The notes under the pieces: generated by a model
The model's database searches: none
The model's input: only the letters and a program-made list of their open reading frames with translations
What the model was told of the DNA's origin: nothing
Shown: positions 48,688-56,194 of the stretch, piece by piece
Position numbering within the stretch: the first letter of the stretch is position 1
Layout of the letters: each line of letters opens with the position of its first letter
NCBI GenBank assembly: GCA_016721465.1
Contig: JADKIA010000004.1
Coordinates: forward strand, 824,508 to 888,507
From: Ideonella sp.
Lineage (GTDB): Bacteria; Pseudomonadota; Gammaproteobacteria; Burkholderiales; Burkholderiaceae_C
Direction of reading: 5' to 3'
DNA length: 64,000 nucleotides
Translations under genes and position numbers: made by a program

Positions 48688-48931
48688 TCAGGCTCCTGGA
48701 GATCCGGCCTTGTGCTGGATCGGGCGCAGAAGCACCGTGTTCATGCCAACCAGGCGGTAGCTGTGCGCGCCTTCTATGAACACCAGCCGCGCGGCGCCGG
48801 GCTCGCTGCAGACCACGCGCTGCGTCCGTGCGTGTCACGGCAGTCGGGCCCGACAGCCAGGCATTAAACACATCCCAGTCCTTGGGGTAGGCCTCTTCGA
48901 ACTGCGGCTTCGAGCCGGGGGCACTTGCCAT
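48688..48931 (-). pseudogene. Small unknown ORF, frameshifted
   Basis: The leftward reading frame starts at 48931 (MASAPGSKPQFEEAYPKDWD) and continues, after one extra base near 48825-48840, as QRVVCSEPGAARLVFIEG to a TGA at 48688. The corrected length is about 80 residues. The two halves read as one compact domain, but no family is recognised. It fills most of the spacer between the two neighbouring genes. Confidence 0.35.
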
Positions 48932-49030
48932 GATCACGCTCCGCCTGCGGTGCCGTTCCACGATGTCGCCATTGTCGAGTGACGCGCGTCCGCGGCCAGG
49001 GCGTCCACGCACGCCACCGATAATCGCCTC

Positions 49031-49789
49031 ATGAAAAACCTTCGCCCAGAGACGCTGGGCATCCTGCAGCGCATCGAGGCCCTGAGCGGCCGGCCCGTCG
49101 AGTTCAAGCCCGACGGCGCCCTGACGCTGCGCGCCACCCTGCAGTTGGCCAGAAACGGGGCCGCGTCCCACGTGCTGCGCTACCGGCCGACGAACGAGCC
49201 GCTGGACTACTGGGTGGCCTACCAGGCTGGCTACCTGCTGCGCCTGCTGGAACTGCCGCCGTCCGAGCGCTTCGATTTCGCCGGCACCGGCACCGCGCCC
49301 GGCCAGGTGGAGGAGCTGCTGGCCACCGGACAGCCACAGGCCGACGACGCCCGGTCGACACTGACGCAGTTCGCCGAGATGACGGCGCACTGGGCCATGC
49401 TGAACCTTCGGTCGTATGCCATCGGCATGCGCATCGACCAGTGGCTGGCGGACGAGCACCCCGAGCTGCGCGCACTGCAGGCCGCCGGCATGGACTCGCT
49501 GCAGCAAGAGAACGTGCGGCTGCTATCCAAGCGCATGGGCAAGATGTCGATCCCGGTGCCGCTGCTGGGCCCGGTGGCGGCGTACGCGCTGTTTGCCGAC
49601 CGGCTGCTGGACAAAACGGCCTATGCGATACCGTACCGGGCTGCCGGCGTGCTGGACCTTGGCGCCGAGCTCCTGGCCATCCTCGACAAGGTGCCGCCGG
49701 GTGCCGCACACGACCGAGACCTGGTGGACGCTTGGGCGGCTGCCATCGGCATGACAGGCTGGTACGCCTGGATCCCTTACAAGCCCTGA
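49031..49789 (+). CDS. Conserved hypothetical protein, 252 aa
   Basis: An intact helical protein with no recognised domain. Notable segments are YWVAYQAGYLLRLLELP and ENVRLLSKRMGKMSIPVPLL. It ends 5 bases before the TPR gene, so the two are probably co-expressed. Possibly island cargo. Confidence 0.6.
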   Translation: MKNLRPETLGILQRIEALSGRPVEFKPDGALTLRATLQLARNGAASHVLRYRPTNEPLDYWVAYQAGYLLRLLELPPSERFDFAGTGTAPGQVEELLATGQPQADDARSTLTQFAEMTAHWAMLNLRSYAIGMRIDQWLADEHPELRALQAAGMDSLQQENVRLLSKRMGKMSIPVPLLGPVAAYALFADRLLDKTAYAIPYRAAGVLDLGAELLAILDKVPPGAAHDRDLVDAWAAAIGMTGWYAWIPYKP

Positions 49790-49794
49790 TCCCC

Positions 49795-50871
49795 ATGGCG
49801 ACCGAATTCACGATCCCGCTGCACCGCTTCGACACCAACTTGCTGCCGGCCGATGCGCGCCAGGTGGGAACCGACGCGTTCAAGACCGCCGTCATGATGC
49901 ACTTCGCCGCCGAGTACGCGGCGCAGGGCCAGACGGCGATAGTCACGGTGGACGACCAGGAGATCACCGTCATGGCGTTTCCGGCGGAAGCGTCGGCGCT
50001 GGACTTCGTGATGCCGATGCTGAAGGCCGGCAAGATCGCCGAGGCCGTGCCCTACCTGGAGAGCCTGACCAAGTCGGCGCCGGCCAATGCCGAGGTGCTC
50101 TACAACCTGGGCATTGCGTACAGCGAGCTGGGCCAGTACGACGAGGCCATCATCCGGCTGAAGCGTGCCGTGCAACTGGACCCCGGCCACGCCCATGCCT
50201 GGGTCGGCATCGGTACGGCGTATCACCGCATGCGCAAACCGGAACAAGCGCTCGCAGCCTTCGAGAAGGCGGTCGAAGCCAATCCCGACGATGGCTACAC
50301 GCGCCGCAACCTGGGCGGCCTGCTGATCGGCTTCAAACGCATCGACGAGGCGGTGAAGCACCTTCGCCGAGCCCTGGACCTGATGCCCGACGATCCTCAG
50401 GCGATCTTCGGCCTGGCTACCGCCCTGGAGCAATTGAGCACGCGCGAGGCCGATGAGGAAGCAGACGGCCTCTACCTGCGCTTCATTGAAGAGCACCCGA
50501 ACTCGCCGATGGCCGAGCAGGCCGAGAAGGCCCGCACGGCCTTTGCGCACAGGCGGCTGAAGTCCAGCGCGGTGGGCGGCTTCCGGCCGGACGTGATGAT
50601 GTACATCTCGAGCGCGCTGCAGACCTTCAAGCAGCTTGGCCCGCAGCAGTGCCGGACCATTGCGCTGGAAATCGCCATGCTCGGACGCAACGGCCTGGAC
50701 ATCAACGACCCGACCGACAAGTACACGTTGAAGGCGCTGCCCGGAAGCTTCTCGGGCCTGCACCTGCTGGCCATCATGTACACGGCATTCCGGCAGATCG
50801 ATCCCACGATGGACACCGGCGCGGACTTCGGTGCGGAGTACACGGCAGCGCTCGATCTACAGAAGCAATAG
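49795..50871 (+). CDS. Tetratricopeptide repeat protein
   Basis: This 358-residue protein has an N-terminal domain (1-75) of unknown type and at least four TPR units between about 77 and 245 (for example AEVLYNLGIAYSELGQYDEA and AHAWVGIGTAYHRMRKPEQA). A C-terminal helical domain follows. TPR units mediate protein contacts; the partner may be the product of the gene just upstream. Confidence 0.8.
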   Translation: MATEFTIPLHRFDTNLLPADARQVGTDAFKTAVMMHFAAEYAAQGQTAIVTVDDQEITVMAFPAEASALDFVMPMLKAGKIAEAVPYLESLTKSAPANAEVLYNLGIAYSELGQYDEAIIRLKRAVQLDPGHAHAWVGIGTAYHRMRKPEQALAAFEKAVEANPDDGYTRRNLGGLLIGFKRIDEAVKHLRRALDLMPDDPQAIFGLATALEQLSTREADEEADGLYLRFIEEHPNSPMAEQAEKARTAFAHRRLKSSAVGGFRPDVMMYISSALQTFKQLGPQQCRTIALEIAMLGRNGLDINDPTDKYTLKALPGSFSGLHLLAIMYTAFRQIDPTMDTGADFGAEYTAALDLQKQ

Positions 50872-51019
50872 GCTGCAAGCCGAAGCAGGTCCATCTGGCC
50901 CGATGCCGGGCGCTTCGCATCGGCTCGGCTCGGCTTCTGCGACGAGCGGCGCGCATCAAGCGCACGGGCCGAAGCGCTGGCCACATGCTTGTGGGCTGGC
51001 ACCAAGCTGCTCGATGAGA

Positions 51020-51790
51020 TCAGGTCGTGACTTCTGCTGCGGTTTGCTCGGGCGTCGCCTGCCCTTGCGCAGATTGTTCAAGTTCGATCGACGGAATTGA
51101 TGCCTGTGATCCCTCGACCAGCGTGACGTCTTCGGCAGTTGCAGTCCTTGCAGTACCGGTCTTGGCCCGCTTGGCCTCCGCCTCGTCCTTCTTGCTATCG
51201 GCCTCGTTCATCCGCCTTCGGCAGCCCATCGCAAAGTTGCGCATCATCGAGGACATCGCGAGGACGATCCGCTTGAACCTCGAGCGCTGCTGCTCGACCT
51301 GCTTCTCGGTGATCACCTCCTCGATCTCAAGGGTCTGCAGCAGCGGCATCAGCTGGTCCAGCTTGTGGATCAGCTCGAAGTAGCGACGTCCGAGGGCTGA
51401 CGTGATGCCCACTTCGACTTCCAGCGGCACCGTGTCATAGGTCGCCACCGTCTCGATGCTGTGGTTCTTGAAGAGCAGTTCGGCGCCATCGATGGCCTGG
51501 TTGAGTTCCTTGGTGCCCTCGTCCATCTTGTTGCGGACAGCCTGCTCGATCTGCTCGACGTACTCGTGCGGCACCTTGGTCCGGCCCAGCGCCGACACGA
51601 AGTACAGACTCGCCTGGAAGCTGTAGAAGCAGCGGGCGAAGGTGCGCTTGCCCTCGGCACTGGCGAGCCGCGTCTTGCGCTTCAGCGACGCTGCCTCGAC
51701 ACGCCTGAAGTCCGCCCGGTACTCGTCCTTGTTCAGGATGCGGCGGTTCGCCTCACCCGTGTCCATCACCGCCAGTTGGATCTTGCTCAT
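51020..51790 (-). CDS. AcaB/DUF1845-like protein of integrative conjugative elements
   Basis: This 256-residue protein has a core (about 120-215: VATYDTVPLEVEVGITSALG, RRYFELIHKLDQLMPLLQTL) that resembles the DUF1845/AcaB-like family of integrating conjugative elements. The C-terminal tail is charged and low in complexity. The start at 51790 follows GGGAGA. It is the only leftward gene in this part of the island. The regulatory role known for AcaB of IncC plasmids may or may not apply here. Confidence 0.7.
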   Translation of the reverse strand: MSKIQLAVMDTGEANRRILNKDEYRADFRRVEAASLKRKTRLASAEGKRTFARCFYSFQASLYFVSALGRTKVPHEYVEQIEQAVRNKMDEGTKELNQAIDGAELLFKNHSIETVATYDTVPLEVEVGITSALGRRYFELIHKLDQLMPLLQTLEIEEVITEKQVEQQRSRFKRIVLAMSSMMRNFAMGCRRRMNEADSKKDEAEAKRAKTGTARTATAEDVTLVEGSQASIPSIELEQSAQGQATPEQTAAEVTT

Positions 51791-51932
51791 GCCGGGTCTC
51801 CCTGCGGGTGTGGGTGGTGACATGGTTTCGATCTTCCACACCAGCACCAACCCGCGCCAGCAGAAATCCCGTCGTTTCAGGACCGGAAACCGGGGGACAG
51901 CGGGCGTGGCAGCGATGCACCGCCATTTCTTG

Positions 51933-51961
51933 TTGACAGCCCGCCAAGGCCGAATTACTGT
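51933..51961 (+). promoter_or_regulatory. Possible promoter of the element operon
   Basis: A consensus -35 TTGACA (51933-51938) is followed after 17 bases by TACTGT (51956-51961), a weak -10. A transcript from here would carry the hairpins at 52113 and 52203 in its leader. Confidence 0.4.
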
Positions 51962-52105
51962 TTCGTCCGTGCGATAGCTGGCCTCGCACTCAAACCCGGC
52001 AAGCCCTTCCAAACGCGCGGGCCCGCCCGCGCCGCCCCACGGGGCACATCCTCCCTGCCGATCGACCTTTCGAGGCGTGACCACGTGCTGGTTCGCGCCG
52101 AAAGG

Positions 52106-52135
52106 TTTCCCTGATCGGTAGCTGGCACACCGATC
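52106..52135 (+). repeat. Covarying hairpin element, copy 1
   Basis: TTTCCC (52106-52111), two bases later a 7-base perfect stem: GATCGGT (52113-52119) with ACCGATC (52129-52135), enclosing the 9-base loop AGCTGGCAC. It is 128 bases upstream of the next start codon. Copies 2 and 3 keep the loop size, the AGCTG and the TTTCCC, but change the outer stem pairs in a compensating way. Confidence 0.65.
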
Positions 52136-52193
52136 CAGCGGCTCATGCCGCCATCAAGCCAGTCCAGGCGGCCGGTTCACGACCGGCACTTCA

Positions 52194-52221
52194 CATCACC
52201 CCGCGGGGCATTGCGCCCCGC
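52194..52221 (+). repeat. GC-rich CACCCC leader hairpin, copy 1
   Basis: CATCACCCC is followed by GCGGGGC, loop ATTGC and GCCCCGC, a perfect 7-base stem at 52203-52221, 42 bases before the start codon at 52263. Related sequences precede the GHKL ATPase and DUF932 genes. Confidence 0.55.
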
Positions 52222-52262
52222 ATGGGCCGCGCATTGCCGCCGCTTCCGCACCGGAGGCTGCC

Positions 52263-52913
52263 ATGCTCGCAACGAGCCCAACCCATCCCCATCCGATTCA
52301 CCAATCCCCGCGCGATCCGCTGTTGCAGGCGTTCTTCGCGAATCCCCAGGCACCCGCAGTCACGTCCGATCCGGTACGGCTGCAGGACATGCCGCCGCAG
52401 GCCCAGAACGCGATCAGCGCTTACCTGGACAACCCCGGTGACGCAGACGCTGCGCCCGAGTGGACCGAGGAGGACGTCGTGCACCTGCACTGGCGCCTGC
52501 TCCTCGAACTGCGCAGGCTCCCCGACCCGGAGACGCCGCTGGAGGAGAAGCTCGACACCCTGGCCTGGGCCCTCACGGACCCGAGCCTCGACGGTCGGCC
52601 GTTCTCTTTCGCGAACTGCCTGCGCGTCGTCGGCACCAGCCCGATGTCGCCCACGCCCTACTTCGGCCTGATCCAGGTCGACGAGATCAGGGCCTGGCTG
52701 CGGACGAACTCGCGCAGGTGGATCGACGCCACCATCGCGCGCTATCCCGACTGGGTCCAGTCGCTGATCAAGGCGCAGCCCGACTGGGTCGCCAAGCAGC
52801 TCGCCAGGAACCCGCAGTGGGTCAACGAGCAGATCAAGGCCCGCCAGGCGACGCAGCAGGACGACCTGTTCGCCGCTTGTGACGCCGGCCTGCCGAGCCA
52901 GGTGCCGTCATGA
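52263..52913 (+). CDS. Hypothetical protein of the conjugative element, 216 aa
   Basis: Not recognised. The C-terminal half shows an aromatic repeat pattern, PDWVQSLIKAQPDWVAKQLA then NPQWVNEQIKARQ, with three P-x-W-V units spaced about 13 residues apart. No membrane segment. The TGA overlaps the next ATG (ATGA), so the two are coupled. First gene of a rightward run that continues to the DUF932 gene. Confidence 0.6.
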   Translation: MLATSPTHPHPIHQSPRDPLLQAFFANPQAPAVTSDPVRLQDMPPQAQNAISAYLDNPGDADAAPEWTEEDVVHLHWRLLLELRRLPDPETPLEEKLDTLAWALTDPSLDGRPFSFANCLRVVGTSPMSPTPYFGLIQVDEIRAWLRTNSRRWIDATIARYPDWVQSLIKAQPDWVAKQLARNPQWVNEQIKARQATQQDDLFAACDAGLPSQVPS

Positions 52914-53227
52914 ACCCGGCCCCCATCAGTCCGGGCTGGGCGCTTGTCGCCATCGCCCTTCTGTGGGGGCTGGCCGGCGCGCTGGATCAGCCGTTGGACG
53001 ACGGCGAGCCCTCCGAGGGCCCTGCCATCGAACAGCCGGCACCCACTGAGCCGCCCCTGCACCTGCGGTGCCACCTCGAACCCGAGGGTCCGGGAACGCC
53101 GCAGCCGGGATATCGACGCGGCGAGCCGCTCATCCGCCTGGTGTCCTTTCGTGAATCGCAGGGAGATCGACACCGGCACACCGAATGGCCCTCCCGTTCC
53201 CTGCGCTGCTTCGTCATCGACGAATGA
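52910..53227 (+). CDS. Small hypothetical protein with one N-terminal membrane helix
   Basis: A 105-residue protein with a hydrophobic segment WALVAIALLWGLAGALD near the N-terminus, then a Pro/Glu-rich region. Signal anchor or uncleaved leader is likely. No family recognised. Confidence 0.45.
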   Translation: MNPAPISPGWALVAIALLWGLAGALDQPLDDGEPSEGPAIEQPAPTEPPLHLRCHLEPEGPGTPQPGYRRGEPLIRLVSFRESQGDRHRHTEWPSRSLRCFVIDE

Positions 53228-53237
53228 GGAGATCACC

Positions 53238-53549
53238 ATGGATCGACAGACAGCCATCCGCAGCGCTCCCCTCCGGGACCTGCTGCCCGTCCGCTCGCTG
53301 AACGACCTCGACTGGTTCGTGAAGGAGAGCGAAATCATCACCGGCAACCCCGGCCGCGAGTTCGTCGTCGCCGGTGCCGACCGGCCGACGTTCCGGATCC
53401 ACCTCGACCACGTCGGCTACCAGATCGCCCGCGTTGACCGCGGCGAACAAGCGGCGGCGCCAGTCTGCGCGACCGCACCTGAGCTGGTCCAGCACGCCCT
53501 GGGCGATGCCCTGGCACGCGGCCAGCTCTTCACCACGGCGCTGCAGTGA
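53238..53549 (+). CDS. Small hypothetical protein, 103 aa
   Basis: GAGGAGATCACC precedes the ATG at 53238. The protein has the compact pattern FVVAGADRPTFRIHLDHVGY and no known motif. Coupled by position to the two preceding genes. Confidence 0.5.
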   Translation: MDRQTAIRSAPLRDLLPVRSLNDLDWFVKESEIITGNPGREFVVAGADRPTFRIHLDHVGYQIARVDRGEQAAAPVCATAPELVQHALGDALARGQLFTTALQ

Positions 53550-53656
53550 GCGCCACATCTGCAACCCGGGTTGTCCGGTCCGGCGTCGACCGCGGAAGTG
53601 CATTCGAGCACACGCGGCAGCGGCAGGTCGGACAGCCCTTTTCAGGAGAGTCGCCC

Positions 53657-54049
53657 ATGAGCGCACCCCAGCATTGCATCGGTCACATCTCGACCCCCTA
53701 CGGCGACGCCGCCATCCTGGTCGGGCGCTACCCATCGGGTGGCGCGATCGCCATCCAGCTCGTCGACGACGAGGATCCGTCCGAGCCCATGGCCACGTTC
53801 TCGACCAACCTCGTGCCCTACGGTGCGTCGGCCGCCGAGGACGAGTTCTGCGTCAAGACCTGGAGCGAGAACGAGGTCCTCGTCGCACCGATGCTCGCCA
53901 CCGGCCTGTTCGAGGACACCGGCAGGCGCGTGCCGTCCGGCCACGTCGTCGCGCCGGTCTGGCGGATCAAGGATCCCGCCAACGTGCCGCCCGTCCCGGG
54001 GCGGCGCTCCGGGTCGGATCGCACGGCGGCCATGGCATCGGCCTGCTGA
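53657..54049 (+). CDS. Small element protein, possibly DUF4313-like
   Basis: This 130-residue protein has the pattern NLVPYGASAAEDEFCVKTWSENEVLVAPML followed by GLFEDTGRRVP, as described in parts: VGRYPSGGAIAIQLVDDED, EFCVKTWSENE and GLFEDTGRRVPSG. These resemble small proteins common in conjugative elements (DUF4313-like, by memory only). AGGAGAG precedes the start at 53657. Function unknown. Confidence 0.5.
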   Translation: MSAPQHCIGHISTPYGDAAILVGRYPSGGAIAIQLVDDEDPSEPMATFSTNLVPYGASAAEDEFCVKTWSENEVLVAPMLATGLFEDTGRRVPSGHVVAPVWRIKDPANVPPVPGRRSGSDRTAAMASAC

Positions 54050-54112
54050 TCGTCACCGCGTCCGGCATCCACATCGCAAGTCACAACCATGCATGCGCAG
54101 CCGGACGCCCTT

Positions 54113-54144
54113 CATCACCCCGAGCGGGGTCACCCCTCGGGGTG
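54113..54144 (+). repeat. GC-rich CACCCC leader hairpin, copy 2
   Basis: CATCACCCC begins a perfect 9-base stem, CACCCCGAG (54116-54124) with CTCGGGGTG (54136-54144). It lies 27 bases before the GHKL ATPase start. Confidence 0.55.
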
Positions 54145-54171
54145 CCCTCCCGCTTGCACAAGGAGAGATTC

Positions 54172-55773
54172 ATGAAAGTGCAAGTCAGAGTCAACGAGCG
54201 CGGCGCCCTGCGCAACGGGCGCTTCGCCTTCACGAACAAGCTCACGCTGGTCTCGGAGCTGCTGCAGAACGCACGCCGCGCCGGCGCGACGCAGGTGATC
54301 ATCAACCATGACGCGACGGCCAGGCGCCTGACCGTCATCGACGACGGTTGCGGCATCGAGGACTTCCAGCGGCTGCTGACCTTCAACGAGAGCGGCTGGG
54401 ACGAAGACACGATCCGGACCGAGCACGCCTTCGGGCTCGGCTTCTCGAAGTGCCTGTACGCCGCCAGTCGGGTCACGGTGACCTCGCGCGGCCAGCGCCT
54501 GGCTTTCCAGTGCGACGACGCCCTGGACCAGGCCGAACTCGATGTCGAGCCAGCGCCCGATGCCGACCCGGGCCTCACCACGGTGGAGCTCGAAGGCGCG
54601 GACCTGCCGCAACTCGATCAGCTGATCGACCGCATCACGCGCGGGTTTCCGCTTCCCGTGGTCTACAACGGGGTGTCGCAGGCCCGGCAGCACAGCCTGG
54701 CAGCGATGGCATTCACGGCCACCGACATCGGGCAGGTGCATCTCTGGGGCACCGACGGCGGCGAGCCGGCAACGGCAAGCGCGATGTACCTCCAGGGCCT
54801 GCTGATCGGCAGTCCGGATCGGCATCTCCACTGGGAGCATCAGAAGGTCGACGTGATCCACCTGGATTCCGCGCTCTTCATGGCCCGCATGCCGGATCGC
54901 ACCGAACTGATCGACGCCGAGGAACAGGGCAAGCGCATCGACGGCGCGGTCAGGCAGCTGTGGCGGACGGTCCTCGAGGACCGGAAGCAGAAGCTGCCGC
55001 CGGCCGAGTTCGTCGAACGCTACTACGCGGTCGCCCGGAGGCAGAACCTGCTGGACGTTCTCGACGACGTCCCGGTGGTGCCGCGCCAGGCCTGTTCCGT
55101 GGTGGTCGACTACCCGACCACGGCGGACGAGCAGGAGCAATACCTGCAGAGCCCGGACAGCCATGTGACGCGCGAGGAAGTCGAGAACGGAACGACCCGG
55201 CTGGCGGCATTCAGCCCGTACCAGAAGGACGAATCGCACGCGACGCTGATGTACGCGCGTGCGGCCGGGCTGACCCTGGTGCACACCTACCTGCTCGGCT
55301 TCGAGCACTGGGTGACACGCGAGCTGCGTGATCTCGATGTCGAGGACATCGAAGTCGTCGCAGTCGAGCCTGGCGCCGAGGAGCGTTTCGACGGCATCTT
55401 CATCTGCGAGAAGGTCCGGCTGTGCGACCGCATCGAGATCCGGCACGGCGCCGATGTCGTGACGATCAGCGACGACGCGCTGTTCCACGACGAAGTGATC
55501 CTCTGCCCTGCTGGTTGTCGAGGCGGCGCCGTGGTCAAGCAGGTCTCGGCCTACACCGGCGAGTACGACCACTTCGACGACACGGCCTGCGACGAGGACA
55601 TGCGCCGGCTGGATCGGCTGGTGCGCACCCTGCGCTGCCCGGATCCCGCCAGCATGCTGCGCTGCCTGTTGCAGGACCTGCCGCTCAACGACTACGCGGC
55701 CCTGGTCGGACGGACCTTCCGCGTCGCACTCGGAACGTCAGCCGATGAAGCCTCGGTCGACCTGGTCTCCTGA
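54172..55773 (+). CDS. GHKL-type ATPase (HATPase_c_3 / Hsp90-like)
   Basis: This 533-residue protein has an N-terminal Bergerat-fold ATPase: N-box ELLQNARRAGAT, G1 motif DDGCGIED and G2-like HAFGLGFSKC. The rest (about 150-533) is a large unrecognised region. The ATG at 54172 follows AAGGAGAGA. GHKL ATPases act as chaperones, topoisomerase or mismatch-repair subunits, or sensors. No receiver partner or kinase H-box is present, so it is not a histidine kinase. Proteins of this type are known in conjugative elements, with unknown role. Confidence 0.75.
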   Translation: MKVQVRVNERGALRNGRFAFTNKLTLVSELLQNARRAGATQVIINHDATARRLTVIDDGCGIEDFQRLLTFNESGWDEDTIRTEHAFGLGFSKCLYAASRVTVTSRGQRLAFQCDDALDQAELDVEPAPDADPGLTTVELEGADLPQLDQLIDRITRGFPLPVVYNGVSQARQHSLAAMAFTATDIGQVHLWGTDGGEPATASAMYLQGLLIGSPDRHLHWEHQKVDVIHLDSALFMARMPDRTELIDAEEQGKRIDGAVRQLWRTVLEDRKQKLPPAEFVERYYAVARRQNLLDVLDDVPVVPRQACSVVVDYPTTADEQEQYLQSPDSHVTREEVENGTTRLAAFSPYQKDESHATLMYARAAGLTLVHTYLLGFEHWVTRELRDLDVEDIEVVAVEPGAEERFDGIFICEKVRLCDRIEIRHGADVVTISDDALFHDEVILCPAGCRGGAVVKQVSAYTGEYDHFDDTACDEDMRRLDRLVRTLRCPDPASMLRCLLQDLPLNDYAALVGRTFRVALGTSADEASVDLVS

Positions 55774-55788
55774 CCTGATCGACCTCAC

Positions 55789-55816
55789 GAAAGAACTGCC
55801 CCCGGGCGGTTCTTTC
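55789..55816 (+). terminator. Terminator-like hairpin after the GHKL ATPase gene
   Basis: GAAAGAAC-T-GCCC pairs with GGGC-G-GTTCTTTC (one T-G wobble), a 13-pair stem starting 15 bases after the stop. No T tract follows, so it may instead stabilise the transcript end. Confidence 0.5.
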
Positions 55817-55852
55817 CAGAGCGGGGCCCCAGGCCTGCTCCGGAAAGAACGG

Positions 55853-55879
55853 TTTCCCCACAGGTAGCTGACCCACCTG
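55853..55879 (+). repeat. Covarying hairpin element, copy 2
   Basis: TTTCCC (55853-55858), then CAGGT (55861-55865) pairs with ACCTG (55875-55879) around the 9-base loop AGCTGACCC. Same geometry as copy 1 with different outer stem pairs. Confidence 0.65.
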
Positions 55880-56040
55880 GCGCCATCGGCGCGAAGTCAG
55901 CCCAAGCATCCCCGCTGCCGTCCCTTCAAGGGTCGGCAACACGAAGCCTCCCGGTCCACGAGCGCCGTTCGAGAAAGCTCGCGCGCAAGTGACCGCATCG
56001 GGCGATCCGCCCGTCTTCCATGCACCAGGCGGATCACCGT

Positions 56041-56058
56041 CGCGACCTCTGCGTCGCG
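56041..56058 (+). repeat. GCGAC/GTCGC leader hairpin, copy 1
   Basis: CGCGAC and GTCGCG enclose a 6-base loop, 137 bases before the nrdJ start. Two close relatives (CGGCGAC with GTCGCCG, also 6-base loops) precede the primase and DUF932 genes. Confidence 0.45.
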
Positions 56059-56194
56059 CCGGCATCCGCACCTGGCGCCCTCGCCGCCCACACAGCGCAT
56101 CCGAGCCCGTCCTGCTGCATCGCCGCGTGCGATGCCGCCCCGGACAGGCCTTGCCGCGTGGGTATCCATCCGACCCGTTCCTCAGGAGTTCGTC

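Larger units (their letters stand above)
51791..52262. other. Divergent spacer with promoter and hairpin repeats
   Basis: No gene is visible in these 472 bases. The spacer lies between the leftward AcaB-like gene and the rightward element operon. It carries a possible rightward promoter (51933), the first copy of the covarying hairpin (52106), a GCCGGT/ACCGGC hairpin (52171-52187) and the GC-rich CACCCC leader hairpin (52194). Confidence 0.6.
55774..56194. other. 421-base structured leader before the class II ribonucleotide reductase
   Basis: No gene is visible. In order: a terminator-like hairpin (55789-55816), the second covarying hairpin (55853-55879), a compound stem TGCCG-T-CCC / GGG-T-CGGCA (55916-55938), and a CGCGAC/GTCGCG hairpin (56041-56058). 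CAGGAG stands before the ATG at 56195. The length and number of hairpins suggest control at RNA level. Confidence 0.5.

Noticed and set aside
48755..48775. Possible fourth copy of the GGTAGCTG hairpin
   Set aside because: The AGCTG is present but the flanking bases do not form the stem, there is no TTTCCC, and the sequence is explained by a leftward reading frame.
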